Assembly (NCBI GenBank): GCA_905235595.1
Contig: CAJOMG010000004.1
Span: forward strand, 1 to 56,014
Length of the DNA: 56,014 bases
Reading direction: 5' to 3'
From: an uncultured Desulfovibrio sp.
GTDB lineage: Bacteria; Desulfobacterota; Desulfovibrionia; Desulfovibrionales; Desulfovibrionaceae
Part shown: positions 25,302 through 34,795 of the stretch, piece by piece
How positions within the stretch are numbered: position 1 is the first letter of the stretch
Layout of the letters: each line of letters opens with the position of its first letter
Made by a program: the position numbers and the translations under genes
Notes under the pieces: model-generated
Seen by the model: only the letters and a program-made list of their open reading frames with translations
What the model was told of the DNA's origin: nothing
Database searches by the model: none

Positions 25302-28300
25302 ATGGCCAACAAATCGTTTGCAGAAGTGCAGAAATTTTTGAAAGGCAAGGTAATACTTGTCGCCAATCGCGGCATTCCAGCTCGACGCATCTGCCGTTCC
25401 ATTCGTGAACGTTTTGATGCCATTGCTGCCATGACCGCCACAGATGTAGATAAGACAGCTCCGGCAGCATCTGCGGCGCAGGAATTATTACTTTTAGGGC
25501 CAGAGCCTCGGGCATATCTGGATATTGACAGCATTATAGCCAAGGCACGTCAGCGTGGCGTTGTCGGCATACACCCAGGCTGGGGCTTTGCTTCAGAAGA
25601 TACTCGTTTCCCCGAAAGATGTAAGGCAGCGAACATAACATTCATCGGGGCAACGGCAGAAGCCATGAATCTTCTTGGCAACAAGGTGCAAGCTCGGGAT
25701 GTTGCCAGAAAACTTGGCATTCCCGTTGTACCAGGCTCAGAATCAGCGGTGGACATTCCTACTGCGCGCAAACTCATCAAAGAAATTGGCTTACCCATCA
25801 TGCTCAAGGCTGAGGGTGGTGGTGGTGGACGCGGTATCTTTGCCATCCATAATGAGGCTGAATTGGAAGACGCTTTTTTCAAGGCTTCCACTATGGCCCA
25901 GGCATCATTTGGCAACCCCCGCCTTTTTGTTGAAAAATTCCTTTCTGATGTGCGTCATATAGAAATTCAAGTCATTGCTGATATGTACGGTAATGTTTTC
26001 GCTTTTGACGAACGCGACTGTTCCGTGCAGAGAAACCATCAGAAACTTATTGAAATCACGCCATCCCCATGGCCCGGCATTACACGCAAACTGCGTGACC
26101 GCCTCAAGGATTATGCTCGTCGGCTGGTTCGTGCTGTTGGTTATCATTCATTGGCCACAGTAGAATTTTTGATTACGGCGGACGGTACGCCATATTTGAT
26201 TGAAGTGAACACTCGTCTACAGGTTGAACACGGTATCACTGAAAGTCGTTATGGCATTGATTTAGTTGAAGAGCAGATTGCAGTGGCATTTGGCGCAGCA
26301 TTGCGTTTTCGTGAAGATAATTTGCGCCCATCATACTGTGCAATGCAAGTACGTATCAACTGTGAGAATCCACAAGATAATTTTGCTCCAAATTCAGGTC
26401 TTATCTCACGATATGTATCCCCCGGTGGGCCAGGTGTGCGGCTTGACTCCAATATCTGCGCCGGCTACGAATTTCCTGCGAATTATGATTCCGCCGGCGC
26501 TCTGCTTATCTCCTATGCTCCAGATTGGGAAAAAACTCTAGCCATCATGACACGCGCTCTTAATGAATACGCCATTGGTGGTATCAAAACGACTATTCCC
26601 TTTTTCCGTCAGGTACTCAAGCATCCGCTCTTTCGCAGTGGTAACATTAACACCTATTTTATCGCTGAACATCCCGAGCTGATGTCGTATACCGATCTGG
26701 CACCAGAGGGTGAACGCCTAGCAAAACTCGTGGCAGAGATTTCTGCAAAGGGGTATAATCCCTTTGTGCAGTTGGGGCAGTATCGTTCAATAGATACACC
26801 AGCACTTGGCGCATTCGCTCCTGTACTGCCGCCTGTTGATTCAGCGTTACGTCGTAAGCCATCACCCTATCCGCACGGAGATCGCAAAGCGACTCTCGAT
26901 TTTATTCGCGACTCCGGATATGTGCATTTTACCGATACAACTACACGAGATCAGACGCAGTCCAATTCTGGAAATCGTTTTCGCCTTGCTGAAGACCGAT
27001 TGCTTGGTCCTTATCTTGACAACGCCGGATTTTTTTCATTGGAGAATGGAGGAGGAGCCCATTTTCATGTGGCCATGTTGGCCAATATGACCTATCCCTT
27101 CAGTGAGGCTCGAGAGTGGAACCACTTTGCGCCTAAGACGCTCAAACAGCTTTTGGTTCGTTCCACAAACGTGCTTGGGTATACGCCCCAACCCCGCAAT
27201 CTTATGCTCAAAACCGGCGAAATGATCTGCGACCACTATCAGGTTGTACGCTGTTTTGATTTCCTTAATCATGTTGAGAACATGCGGCCCATTGCCGAAG
27301 TGGTCATGAGCCGAAAGGATGTCATCTTTCAACCAGCACTCTCCATGTCGTACGCCAAGGGCTTTGATGTTAAACATTATCTTGATGTTACTGAATCCAT
27401 GCTGTGCATGGTGGCAGACATCATGGGAGGTAGTCTTAAAGAAGCATCGCGCAATATCATTTTAGGTATGAAGGATATGGCCGGTATCTGTCCACCGAGA
27501 TTCATGAAGGAAATTGTCACTGCGTTGCGCAAGGCTTGGCCGGAGCTGGTGCTGCATTACCACCGGCACTACACTGATGGCCTTTTTGTTCCTGCCTGTG
27601 GTGCGGCGGCTGCTGCTGGCACCCATATTATTGATGTGGCGCTTGGATCTTCTGTTCGTTCCTACGGGCAGGGTGATGTACTCGCCACTATGGCTTATAT
27701 GGAGGATGAACTTGGACTCACCTGCAATCTGGATAAGAATGTCCTGCGTGACGCCAATTTTGTCTGTAAGCAGATCATGCCATATTATGACCGGTACTGC
27801 CCCACATATTTCAAAGGCATAGACTATGATGTGACACGGCATGGAATGCCCGGCGGAGCAACTTCCTCTTCACAAGAGGGCGCCATGCAGCAGGGATACA
27901 TCCATCTTCTGCCATATATGCTGAAATTTCTTGAAGGAACACGTCAGATTGTTCGTTATCACGATGTAACACCAGGTTCACAAATTACGTGGAATACGGC
28001 ATTTCTTGCTGTGACAGGTGCATGGAAGAGAGGAGGGGAAGAAGAAGTGCGCTATTTGCTCGAAGTATTGGGGCATGCCACGCGCACACCTGAAAATGAA
28101 TTGACCGATGAAATGCGTCAGGCACGCTTGCATATTTACCGTGATTGTAATGATGCCTTCCGCAATCTTTTGCTTGGCAAGTTTGGCAGGTTACCTTTGG
28201 GATTCCCAGCGGATTGGGTGTATCGTAGCGCATTTGGATCAGACTGGAAGAACGCTGTAGCAAGTCGTACAGAGGTATCCCCCCTGGAATCACTGCCAGA

Positions 28301-29003
28301 CATAAACTTGGCCGCTGAAGAAAAATCTTGTGCCGATATTTTAAAACGTCAACCCACAGAGGAAGAATTTGTTCTCTATCTAAATCATCCAGCGGATGCT
28401 TTGAAGACAATCCAATTTCGTGCACAGTTTGGTGATCCCAACAATCTTCCCTTGCACGTATGGTTTGAAGGCATGAAGGTGGGCGATGACCTCAATTTCA
28501 ACGATAGTAGTGGCAAACCACACCATTTGCACTTGTTGGGGATTTCCCGCCCCAATCCGGCGGGCATGTCTGTTTGTCGCTATGTACTGGACTCAGAATT
28601 CCTCAACTGTGAAGTACAGGTCGCACGTCCGACGGGTACTGCAGGAACTGAAATCCTTATGGCTGATCCTGCCGATACATATCAGGTGGCAGCGCCCAGT
28701 AACGGAGATCTGTGGGTAATGTATGTGCATCCAGGGGATTTGGTAAAGGCAGGTGAAGAGCTATTTAACGTATCAATCATGAAGCAGGAGAAGGCTGTAC
28801 TTGCACCTGTCGATGGGATTGTAAAGCGGGTGCTTAAGACTGCCGACTTCAAAGAAAGCAAAAAAATGGTTTCGGTCAAGGAGGGTGAACTTATTGTCGA
28901 ATTGGGGCCAGTGCCTCGCGTTTGTCCCAACGAGGCTTGTGGCCAGCCCATTCCTATGGATAATACCACCTATTGTCCTTATTGTGGTACTCGTGTGCAT
29001 TAG
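25302..29003 (+). CDS. pyc: Pyruvate carboxylase, with C-terminal zinc ribbon
   Basis: This 1233-residue enzyme carboxylates pyruvate to oxaloacetate. In order: biotin carboxylase domain (about 15-475; GGGGGRGIF nucleotide loop, ERDCSVQRNHQKLIEI, EVNTRLQVEHG), carboxyltransferase domain (about 540-1000; FTDTTTRDQTQS, LGMKDMAGICPP, LHYHRHYTDG with the HxH metal ligands), and a biotin carrier domain. The biotin-bearing Lys is residue 1161 in SIMKQEK, where most carriers have AMKM. The last 35 residues form a Cys4 zinc ribbon (CPNEACGQ ... CPYCG), which is not a usual part of pyruvate carboxylase. It lies between birA and PEP synthase. Confidence 0.92.
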   Translation: MANKSFAEVQKFLKGKVILVANRGIPARRICRSIRERFDAIAAMTATDVDKTAPAASAAQELLLLGPEPRAYLDIDSIIAKARQRGVVGIHPGWGFASEDTRFPERCKAANITFIGATAEAMNLLGNKVQARDVARKLGIPVVPGSESAVDIPTARKLIKEIGLPIMLKAEGGGGGRGIFAIHNEAELEDAFFKASTMAQASFGNPRLFVEKFLSDVRHIEIQVIADMYGNVFAFDERDCSVQRNHQKLIEITPSPWPGITRKLRDRLKDYARRLVRAVGYHSLATVEFLITADGTPYLIEVNTRLQVEHGITESRYGIDLVEEQIAVAFGAALRFREDNLRPSYCAMQVRINCENPQDNFAPNSGLISRYVSPGGPGVRLDSNICAGYEFPANYDSAGALLISYAPDWEKTLAIMTRALNEYAIGGIKTTIPFFRQVLKHPLFRSGNINTYFIAEHPELMSYTDLAPEGERLAKLVAEISAKGYNPFVQLGQYRSIDTPALGAFAPVLPPVDSALRRKPSPYPHGDRKATLDFIRDSGYVHFTDTTTRDQTQSNSGNRFRLAEDRLLGPYLDNAGFFSLENGGGAHFHVAMLANMTYPFSEAREWNHFAPKTLKQLLVRSTNVLGYTPQPRNLMLKTGEMICDHYQVVRCFDFLNHVENMRPIAEVVMSRKDVIFQPALSMSYAKGFDVKHYLDVTESMLCMVADIMGGSLKEASRNIILGMKDMAGICPPRFMKEIVTALRKAWPELVLHYHRHYTDGLFVPACGAAAAAGTHIIDVALGSSVRSYGQGDVLATMAYMEDELGLTCNLDKNVLRDANFVCKQIMPYYDRYCPTYFKGIDYDVTRHGMPGGATSSSQEGAMQQGYIHLLPYMLKFLEGTRQIVRYHDVTPGSQITWNTAFLAVTGAWKRGGEEEVRYLLEVLGHATRTPENELTDEMRQARLHIYRDCNDAFRNLLLGKFGRLPLGFPADWVYRSAFGSDWKNAVASRTEVSPLESLPDINLAAEEKSCADILKRQPTEEEFVLYLNHPADALKTIQFRAQFGDPNNLPLHVWFEGMKVGDDLNFNDSSGKPHHLHLLGISRPNPAGMSVCRYVLDSEFLNCEVQVARPTGTAGTEILMADPADTYQVAAPSNGDLWVMYVHPGDLVKAGEELFNVSIMKQEKAVLAPVDGIVKRVLKTADFKESKKMVSVKEGELIVELGPVPRVCPNEACGQPIPMDNTTYCPYCGTRVH

Positions 29004-29104
29004 TGTATTGTATAAAAGGATGCGAGATTTTGTAGACAGTTTCCTTATGGCACTGTAAGATTACTTCAAATAGAACGGTTTTGTTTCCTAACCCGGAGGA
29101 AAAC

Positions 29105-32100
29105 ATGACTAAGACTTCCGCCAAGCCTGCACAGGCAAAAACCAAGGGCACTGCAACTGAAAATCATCAAAAAAAGTTGGTGCTTACTGGTGCCGACATC
29201 GTGCAGATTGGCCCAGAAGCGGAAATGCTCGTTGGTGGCAAAAATTACAACACTGCTCTCATCAGTCAAATTGAAGGCATACAGGCACCATACTTTCGTG
29301 CCATATCTTCTCTGGCTTTCCATCGTCTGATGGACGAAACTAGGGTTAAGGGGAGTATTGTCCGTAGCATAGTGGACCGGGAATACGGTCGCATAGATTG
29401 GAATGACCCTGAAATCAACGGAGATCCGGAATTTTTACAAAAATTTGTTCGCCAGCTTGGCAAGCAGATTCACGAGGCTGCAGCAGCAGATGGTGAGCCA
29501 GCCAAAATAAAGTTGCGCACTTTTGTGAACACCGTTGTTGATGGATTTGCCACATCACCAGAGGGTATCGATCAATTGCGCAAACGTTCTATCATGGTGC
29601 AATCTGCCATTCTTTCCGTTGATGTGCCACTAGATGTCGATGCCGCTGTACGCAATGCGTATCAGGCTATTTGCAAGGATAATGGGGATGACATGACGCC
29701 TGTGGCAGTGCGATCCTCTGCAGCGGGTGAAGATTCACGCAAAAAAGCATTTGCAGGCTTGCAAGATACATATTTGAATATGGTAGGCGAGGACAATGTT
29801 GTCGAAGCCTATCACTGGGATTGCGCTTCTGCCTATAATTTGCGTTCCATGACATACCGTCGAGAGGCTATACTTGATGCTTTGGCAAAGGCGGAAGAAA
29901 CAGGAGATGAGAGTATTGCCGAAAACGCAAAGAAAGAATGGGCCATTGAAAACACTTCTCTTTCAGTTTGCATGATGCAGATGATCAATCCGGTTATTTC
30001 CGGTACTGCTTTTGCTGCAGATACCGCCACCGGCTGCCGTGGCACCGACCGTAAGGATCTTGTGAGCATTGACGCCAGTTATGGTCTCGGTGAGGCCGTA
30101 GTAGGCGGCAAGGTTACCCCTGACAAGATGTATGTGTTCAAGCGGGATGATGGTGGTGAAGTGGTAATCCGCCATATGGGCTGCAAAGATATGAAAATCG
30201 TCTATGACGAACGTGGTGGTACCAAGGAAGTGCCAGTTCCAGAGTTGGAGGCGTTACGTTGGGCGCTTTCCCTCAGCCAAGCCGAACGCGTGGCTAATGG
30301 TGTACGTGCTGTAAGCAAGGCCTACGGTGGCATCATAATGGATACAGAATTCTGTATTGATGCCAAGGATCGCCTTTGGTTTGTTCAGGCTCGTCCTGAA
30401 ACACGCTGGAATGAAGAACTGGATCTGCACCCGACAACTATTTTCATGCGTCGGCGTGAAGTAGATCCAAAAGCGGCAAAAAATGCTGAAGTGTTACTTG
30501 TCGGCAATGGTGCATCGCGTGGGGCGGGGCAGGGCACTGTTCGCTATTTACGCTCAGCTCTTGAGATGAATAAAGTATCCAAGGGTGACGTACTCGCTGC
30601 AGAGCGAACAGATCCGGATATGGTGCCTGGCATGCGCGTGGCTTCGGCCATTATGGCGGACGTGGGGGGCGACACAAGTCATGCCGCAATTACTTCACGT
30701 GAACTTGGTATAGCTGCAGTTATTGGCATTCAGCATTTGGATGTCCTGCGGGCCTTAGATGGTGCGGAAGTAACAGTAGATGGGACACATGGAAGGGTGT
30801 ATCGTGGCCTCCTGCCCCTGCATGAAGTTGGTGGCGAGATGGATGTATCCAAGTTGCCCATCACTAAAACCAAGGTTGGCTTGGTGCTGGCTGATGTGGG
30901 GCAGGCGCTCTTTCTTTCGCGTTTGCGTCAATTCAAGCAATTTGAGGTCGGTCTGCTTCGCGCTGAGTTTATGTTGGGCAATATTGGCGTACATCCAAAG
31001 GCGTTGGAGGCTTTTGATAACGGGGAATTGGACACGGTCGTACAGGCAAAGCTGAAAGAGCTGGAGGACAAACTTTCAAAGATTCTGCGCGAGCAAATGG
31101 CTGTAGGCCTCATAAGTAATACATTTAACCTTCGCGAGTATGTGGGTGAAGTGACGGGGCTCGCGGCCGAAGTCGAAGGCCTGGCAGAATCTGCTAATGA
31201 GCATAATGCAGAAGAACTGTTGTTGCAGCACCGTAAGATGCGTGAGCTGGACAATAAAATTGATCAGCATATGGAACGTGCCACACGACGTTTAGAAATA
31301 CTTAAAACCTCTAATGATTTAGCTGAACATGTACGTATCATAATGGGCTATGACGATGAACTCGCGCTGCTCAACCCCAATGATCCTGAAGCCGCCAAGC
31401 GCGCTTCGGAAATTGAGGCCAGTGTTGAGGCCCATGTTCGTGGTATACAGGAACTTCCCGTAGTTTCTCGTGTACTTTCGGAAATCAATCGATTGCGTAA
31501 GGAAGTTAGCTTACGTTCTGGTTTGAAGAAGGAAATGGATAATGTCCGAAATCTACCGGAAAAAATTCGAACTCTCATCAAATCCCGTGGTTTCCGTACT
31601 GGCAAAGAGCATTATGTCCAAACTCTAGCGCAGAACCTCGCACTTTTTGCCATGGCATTTTATGGCAAGCCTATCACTTATCGTACAACGGACTTCAAAA
31701 GCAATGAGTACCGAAATCTGTTGGGCGGTAATCTCTTTGAACTCATGGAAGCCAACCCCATGTTGGGCTATCGCGGCGTGTCGCGTAATATCCATGACTG
31801 GGAGATTGAAGCATTTAAACTTGCACGAGGTATGTATGGCGGTTCCAATCTACGCATGATGTTACCCTTTGTGCGTACTTTGGAAGAAGCACGGTCCATG
31901 CGGACATATCTTGAGCAAGTTCATAAGCTCAAGAGTGGTCAGGATGGCCTAAAGATCATACTTATGTGTGAGATACCATCCAATGCCATACTCTCCAAGC
32001 AGTTCATTGCGGAATTTGATGGTTTTTCTATCGGTTCGAACGATATGACTCAGATGGTACTTGCCACAGACAGAGACAATGCAAGGCTGTCTCACATCTA

Positions 32101-32677
32101 CGATGAAGAGGATCCGGCTGTCGTATGGTCGATCCTTTCCAGCATCTTCACAGGACAAAAGCACGGTAAAAAGGTCGGTTTCTGCGGACAAGGTGTTTCT
32201 AACAGTATCATTTTGCGTGGATTGGTAGCTATTGCCGGCATTACATCAGCTTCTGTGGTACCGGATACTTATTTCCAGACTGTCTTCGATATTGCCGCTG
32301 TTGAGGCAGATAATCTTACGGCGAAAGATTTGGGCAAATGGCTCGCACAACAGCACCATAAGCGTCTTGCAAATCTTATGGAAAATGCTGGCTATGGACA
32401 TATTCTCAAGAAGTATACTGAACCGCAGGATATGTTGGAATGGTATGAAGGGGAATTGCAGCGGCGACATGAGCAGTTCCGTGAACATCTTGATACTCCT
32501 AAGGAATCATTCTACCGGGCAGAGCTTGAGGGATTCCGTGCATCTTTTCATAAACCGGTTATATACGCCACATGGAATTGGGACGAAACTGTTGAAGATG
32601 CCTTACACCATGCCGGTTTTGCATCCTTTGAGGAACAATTTGCCGCTATGGAAGAATCTCGCAGACTGAATGATTAA
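29105..32677 (+). CDS. ppsA: Phosphoenolpyruvate synthase, enlarged
   Basis: PpsA makes PEP from pyruvate and ATP. The 1190-residue protein carries the ATP-grasp domain (VGGKNYNTALIS, PVAVRSSAAGEDS, GLGEAVVGG, FVQARPETRW), the swivelling domain with phospho-His 526 in GGDTSHAA, and the PEP-binding barrel with DFKSNEYRNLLGG, ENPMLG-like ANPMLGYRG and Cys 1027 in GFCGQG. It is about 400 residues longer than E. coli PpsA: a largely coiled-coil segment (about residues 635-860) is inserted at the start of the barrel, and about 150 residues are added at the C-terminus. GGAGG seven bases upstream supports ATG 29105. It follows pyruvate carboxylase. Confidence 0.9.
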   Translation: MTKTSAKPAQAKTKGTATENHQKKLVLTGADIVQIGPEAEMLVGGKNYNTALISQIEGIQAPYFRAISSLAFHRLMDETRVKGSIVRSIVDREYGRIDWNDPEINGDPEFLQKFVRQLGKQIHEAAAADGEPAKIKLRTFVNTVVDGFATSPEGIDQLRKRSIMVQSAILSVDVPLDVDAAVRNAYQAICKDNGDDMTPVAVRSSAAGEDSRKKAFAGLQDTYLNMVGEDNVVEAYHWDCASAYNLRSMTYRREAILDALAKAEETGDESIAENAKKEWAIENTSLSVCMMQMINPVISGTAFAADTATGCRGTDRKDLVSIDASYGLGEAVVGGKVTPDKMYVFKRDDGGEVVIRHMGCKDMKIVYDERGGTKEVPVPELEALRWALSLSQAERVANGVRAVSKAYGGIIMDTEFCIDAKDRLWFVQARPETRWNEELDLHPTTIFMRRREVDPKAAKNAEVLLVGNGASRGAGQGTVRYLRSALEMNKVSKGDVLAAERTDPDMVPGMRVASAIMADVGGDTSHAAITSRELGIAAVIGIQHLDVLRALDGAEVTVDGTHGRVYRGLLPLHEVGGEMDVSKLPITKTKVGLVLADVGQALFLSRLRQFKQFEVGLLRAEFMLGNIGVHPKALEAFDNGELDTVVQAKLKELEDKLSKILREQMAVGLISNTFNLREYVGEVTGLAAEVEGLAESANEHNAEELLLQHRKMRELDNKIDQHMERATRRLEILKTSNDLAEHVRIIMGYDDELALLNPNDPEAAKRASEIEASVEAHVRGIQELPVVSRVLSEINRLRKEVSLRSGLKKEMDNVRNLPEKIRTLIKSRGFRTGKEHYVQTLAQNLALFAMAFYGKPITYRTTDFKSNEYRNLLGGNLFELMEANPMLGYRGVSRNIHDWEIEAFKLARGMYGGSNLRMMLPFVRTLEEARSMRTYLEQVHKLKSGQDGLKIILMCEIPSNAILSKQFIAEFDGFSIGSNDMTQMVLATDRDNARLSHIYDEEDPAVVWSILSSIFTGQKHGKKVGFCGQGVSNSIILRGLVAIAGITSASVVPDTYFQTVFDIAAVEADNLTAKDLGKWLAQQHHKRLANLMENAGYGHILKKYTEPQDMLEWYEGELQRRHEQFREHLDTPKESFYRAELEGFRASFHKPVIYATWNWDETVEDALHHAGFASFEEQFAAMEESRRLND

Positions 32678-32719
32678 CGTGATGATGCTCTAAAATTGAG
32701 CAGCTTTAATGACTTACGC

Positions 32720-32753
32720 AGAGGTGTGGCAAATGCCACGCCTCTTGCTTTTT
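32720..32753 (+). terminator. Rho-independent terminator after ppsA
   Basis: An 11-bp stem (32720-32730 with 32735-32745, one wobble) with an AAAT loop is followed by TGCTTTTTC. It lies about 45 bases after the ppsA stop and ends the phoH-to-ppsA direction of transcription. Confidence 0.9.
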
Positions 32754-32801
32754 CAAAGTTTTCACACATATTTTAGAAGAAAAATAAAATACCCTAGCTC
32801 A

Positions 32802-33110
32802 TTACATTGTTTTGTCTTCTGTATCTCCATGAGTTGTTTTCTTATCTGATTCCTCTGTATAGATATAATGCAATACACATGCTAATATAGCCACTCCCAA
32901 GGATATAAAGCGCACATTCCAAATGGAATCGCTCACTGTGGCAATGCTCACAGCAATACAGAGAAGTACAAGAGACGCAACGAGAAGAAGTAGCTTGGGT
33001 TTAATCTTTTTGACACGTTTAAAAAACCATTGGGGAATGTCTGTAAATTTATAAACTATCAATGGAATAATAATAAAAATAACAATAAAAGTGTACAAAT
33101 CAATGTCCAT
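32802..33110 (-). CDS. Small membrane protein, unknown
   Basis: The 102-residue protein has three predicted transmembrane helices (about 5-23, 42-60, 68-84), basic loops (KRVKKIKPK) and an acidic polar tail (EESDKKTTHGDTEDK). I chose ATG 33110 because GGAGAA lies seven bases upstream; a second ATG at 33122 lacks one. The base composition is more AT-rich than the neighbours, which may reflect its hydrophobic content or transfer. No family is recognised. Confidence 0.65.
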   Translation of the reverse strand: MDIDLYTFIVIFIIIPLIVYKFTDIPQWFFKRVKKIKPKLLLLVASLVLLCIAVSIATVSDSIWNVRFISLGVAILACVLHYIYTEESDKKTTHGDTEDKTM

Positions 33111-33222
33111 TCGCTTCTCCATATTGTTTTAGCTGAAGTTCAAGCAGTTTTCAATTTCTAGGCTGTTTTAGGGGATATTGCAATTTTTTTTCATCGCGTA
33201 ACACGATGTAATTTATTTGTGT

Positions 33223-33243
33223 ATCGTTAAATAACTTAACGAT
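33223..33243. promoter_or_regulatory. Inverted repeat upstream of ferredoxin, candidate regulator site
   Basis: ATCGTTAA and TTAACGAT form an exact eight-base inverted repeat with a five-base spacer. A second, shorter repeat (CATCG-N7-CGATG, 33192-33208) lies just upstream. The core GTTAA...TTAAC resembles sites of the redox sensor Rex, but the spacing and outer bases differ. Its centre is about 77 bases upstream of the predicted transcription start, a place suited to an activator. Confidence 0.5.
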
Positions 33244-33274
33244 CATTTTGAGAAGATTGTCTTGCCAGAGATAC

Positions 33275-33303
33275 TTGACAGGGGGGGGGTGTAAAGCTAT
33301 CCA
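33275..33303 (+). promoter_or_regulatory. Ferredoxin promoter with a G9 tract in the spacer
   Basis: A perfect -35 box TTGACA (33275-33280) is followed by exactly nine G (33281-33289) and then TGTAAAGC, giving a 17-base spacer before TATCCA (33298-33303) as -10. Transcription would start near 33310, about 60 bases before the ferredoxin ATG. A homopolymer inside the spacer could change length by slippage and switch promoter strength. Confidence 0.55.
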
Positions 33304-33369
33304 GAGTAAAAGCGATCTATATGACGCTTCAATGGTATTTGTATGAAAACGCTTAATTTGGAGGAAAAA

Positions 33370-33558
33370 ATGGGCTACAATGTGAGTGTTGATACGGAAA
33401 AATGTGTCGGCTGTGGTGAATGTGTGGATGTGTGCCCAGTGGAAGTTTATGAGATTAAAGATGGCAAATCTAGCCCTGAAAATTACGAAGAATGTTTGGG
33501 ATGTGAATCTTGCGTAGAAGTTTGTGAATCTAATGCCATTACAGTTGAAGAAAGCTAG
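33370..33558 (+). CDS. 2[4Fe-4S] ferredoxin
   Basis: The 62-residue protein has two cluster motifs, CVGCGECVDVCP and CLGCESCVEVCE, the classic bacterial ferredoxin pattern for two [4Fe-4S] clusters, and is acidic. It carries low-potential electrons in the cytoplasm, for example to or from pyruvate:ferredoxin oxidoreductase or hydrogenases. GGAGGA directly upstream supports ATG 33370; an in-frame ATG at 33343 would only add nine residues. It is a single-gene unit bounded by the G9 promoter and a strong hairpin. Confidence 0.92.
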   Translation: MGYNVSVDTEKCVGCGECVDVCPVEVYEIKDGKSSPENYEECLGCESCVEVCESNAITVEES

Positions 33559-33610
33559 TCAAGAATGACTGCATACAGTCAGCTTTAGCTACGAATTGTA
33601 TCAGGTTATT

Positions 33611-33640
33611 GTGCCGTCCGGCGTACTCACCGGACGGCAC
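33611..33640 (+). terminator. Strong hairpin after ferredoxin
   Basis: An 11-bp perfect, GC-rich stem (33611-33621 with 33630-33640) with an eight-base loop lies about 50 bases past the ferredoxin stop. There is no T run, so it may stabilise the mRNA end or end transcription with help. Confidence 0.65.
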
Positions 33641-33691
33641 GTGTGCAAATAAAGTTTACTCTATTTGATCTCCTTATCATTACGAATTACC

Positions 33692-34369
33692 ATGATATCA
33701 GATCTAGATTCTATTTTTGCTCAATATGAACTATTGCGAAATGAAACAGATAACCTTTTTAAGCGAGTTGTAGACGCTTATCCTCAATGCGTTTCCTGTA
33801 GAGAGGGGTGTACAGACTGTTGTCATGCTCTTTTTGATCTTTCACTCGTCGAGGCTATGTACATCCACAATGCTTTTGAAAATACCTTTGGTTACGGTCC
33901 TGAACGTTCAGCGATCTTGCAACGCGCATCTGAGCTGGATCGGCAGTTGACACGCCTTAAACGCGACTTTTTTCGTGCGGAAAAGGATGGAGAATCTCCA
34001 ACTGTCATTATGGAACGTGCGGCACAGCTAAAAATTCGATGTCCCCTGCTTAGTGAAGAGGATACATGCCTCCTTTACATTGCACGACCAATCACTTGCC
34101 GCGTGTATGGTGTGCCGACATCAATAGCAGGGGAAGGACATGTGTGTGGTTTTTCTGGTTTTGAAAAAGGGTGTGGCTACCCAACTGTTAATATGGATAA
34201 GATTCAGGATAGGCTTTTTGAACTCAGTCGTAAACTTACTGAAGCAGTTCATAGTCGTTTCACTGAATTGCCAACAGTATATGTGCCTCTTTCAATGGCT
34301 TTGTTGAATCGATATGATGAAACATATCTCGGCATAGGTGTCGAAAAAAAGGAAGATGATTGGCGCTAG
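33692..34369 (+). CDS. YkgJ-family cysteine-cluster protein
   Basis: The 225-residue protein has the family's N-terminal Cys cluster (CVSCREGCTDCCHALFDLS) and two later sites (RCPLL...CLLYIARPITCRVYG and CGFSGFEKGC). The family is annotated as a putative zinc- or iron-chelating domain, and its biochemical role is unknown. I chose ATG 33692; an upstream TTG at 33665 is less likely. A helical, charged stretch (about 75-110) separates the cysteine groups. It is followed closely by two further genes on the same strand, which may form one operon. Confidence 0.82.
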   Translation: MISDLDSIFAQYELLRNETDNLFKRVVDAYPQCVSCREGCTDCCHALFDLSLVEAMYIHNAFENTFGYGPERSAILQRASELDRQLTRLKRDFFRAEKDGESPTVIMERAAQLKIRCPLLSEEDTCLLYIARPITCRVYGVPTSIAGEGHVCGFSGFEKGCGYPTVNMDKIQDRLFELSRKLTEAVHSRFTELPTVYVPLSMALLNRYDETYLGIGVEKKEDDWR

Positions 34370-34402
34370 ACTGGAAAAACAATTCCCCTTAAAGGAGTCT
34401 GA

Positions 34403-34795
34403 ATGTTTGGCAGCATTCCTGCAACCGTTTTTCGTGACGGTACACCGCAATCACTTAATGAAGAACAGGCGGTGATGAAACGTGAAATATATGAAAAAAT
34501 GAATCCACGTCGGCGCAAATTCGTTGATCGTATTGGTTACGATAATTGGGATCCATTTCAGAAACCTAATGACCCCCTAGATCTTCGTACGGACATAACA
34601 AGGCGTACAACACAGCAGCTTGTCAATGAGTTTCTGCATTACGCAGCTCAAAAGGGAGAACACGGCAAAGATTATGCTAAAGGTGTAGTAGAGTGCGCAC
34701 TTGGAGTCGTTAATAATGATGAAAAATATCTCGGCATTTTTGATTTTTGTAACTGGTATTATGATCTCCTGAAAAAAGAGGGGCATCTTATATGA
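34403..34795 (+). CDS. Conserved hypothetical protein
   Basis: The 130-residue soluble protein is helical and charged (EIYEKMNPRRRKFVDRIGYDNW is its most striking stretch). It has no Cys cluster or membrane segment and no family I can name. AAGGAG eight bases upstream supports the start. Its stop overlaps the start of the TPR gene by four bases (ATGA), so the two are translated together, which suggests that they act together. Confidence 0.7.
   Translation: MFGSIPATVFRDGTPQSLNEEQAVMKREIYEKMNPRRRKFVDRIGYDNWDPFQKPNDPLDLRTDITRRTTQQLVNEFLHYAAQKGEHGKDYAKGVVECALGVVNNDEKYLGIFDFCNWYYDLLKKEGHLI

Noticed and set aside
33223-33243. A true Rex or FNR-type operator
   Set aside because: The repeat shares only the GTTAA...TTAAC core. 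Spacing and flanks do not match the known Rex or FNR consensus, so I call it only an operator-like repeat.
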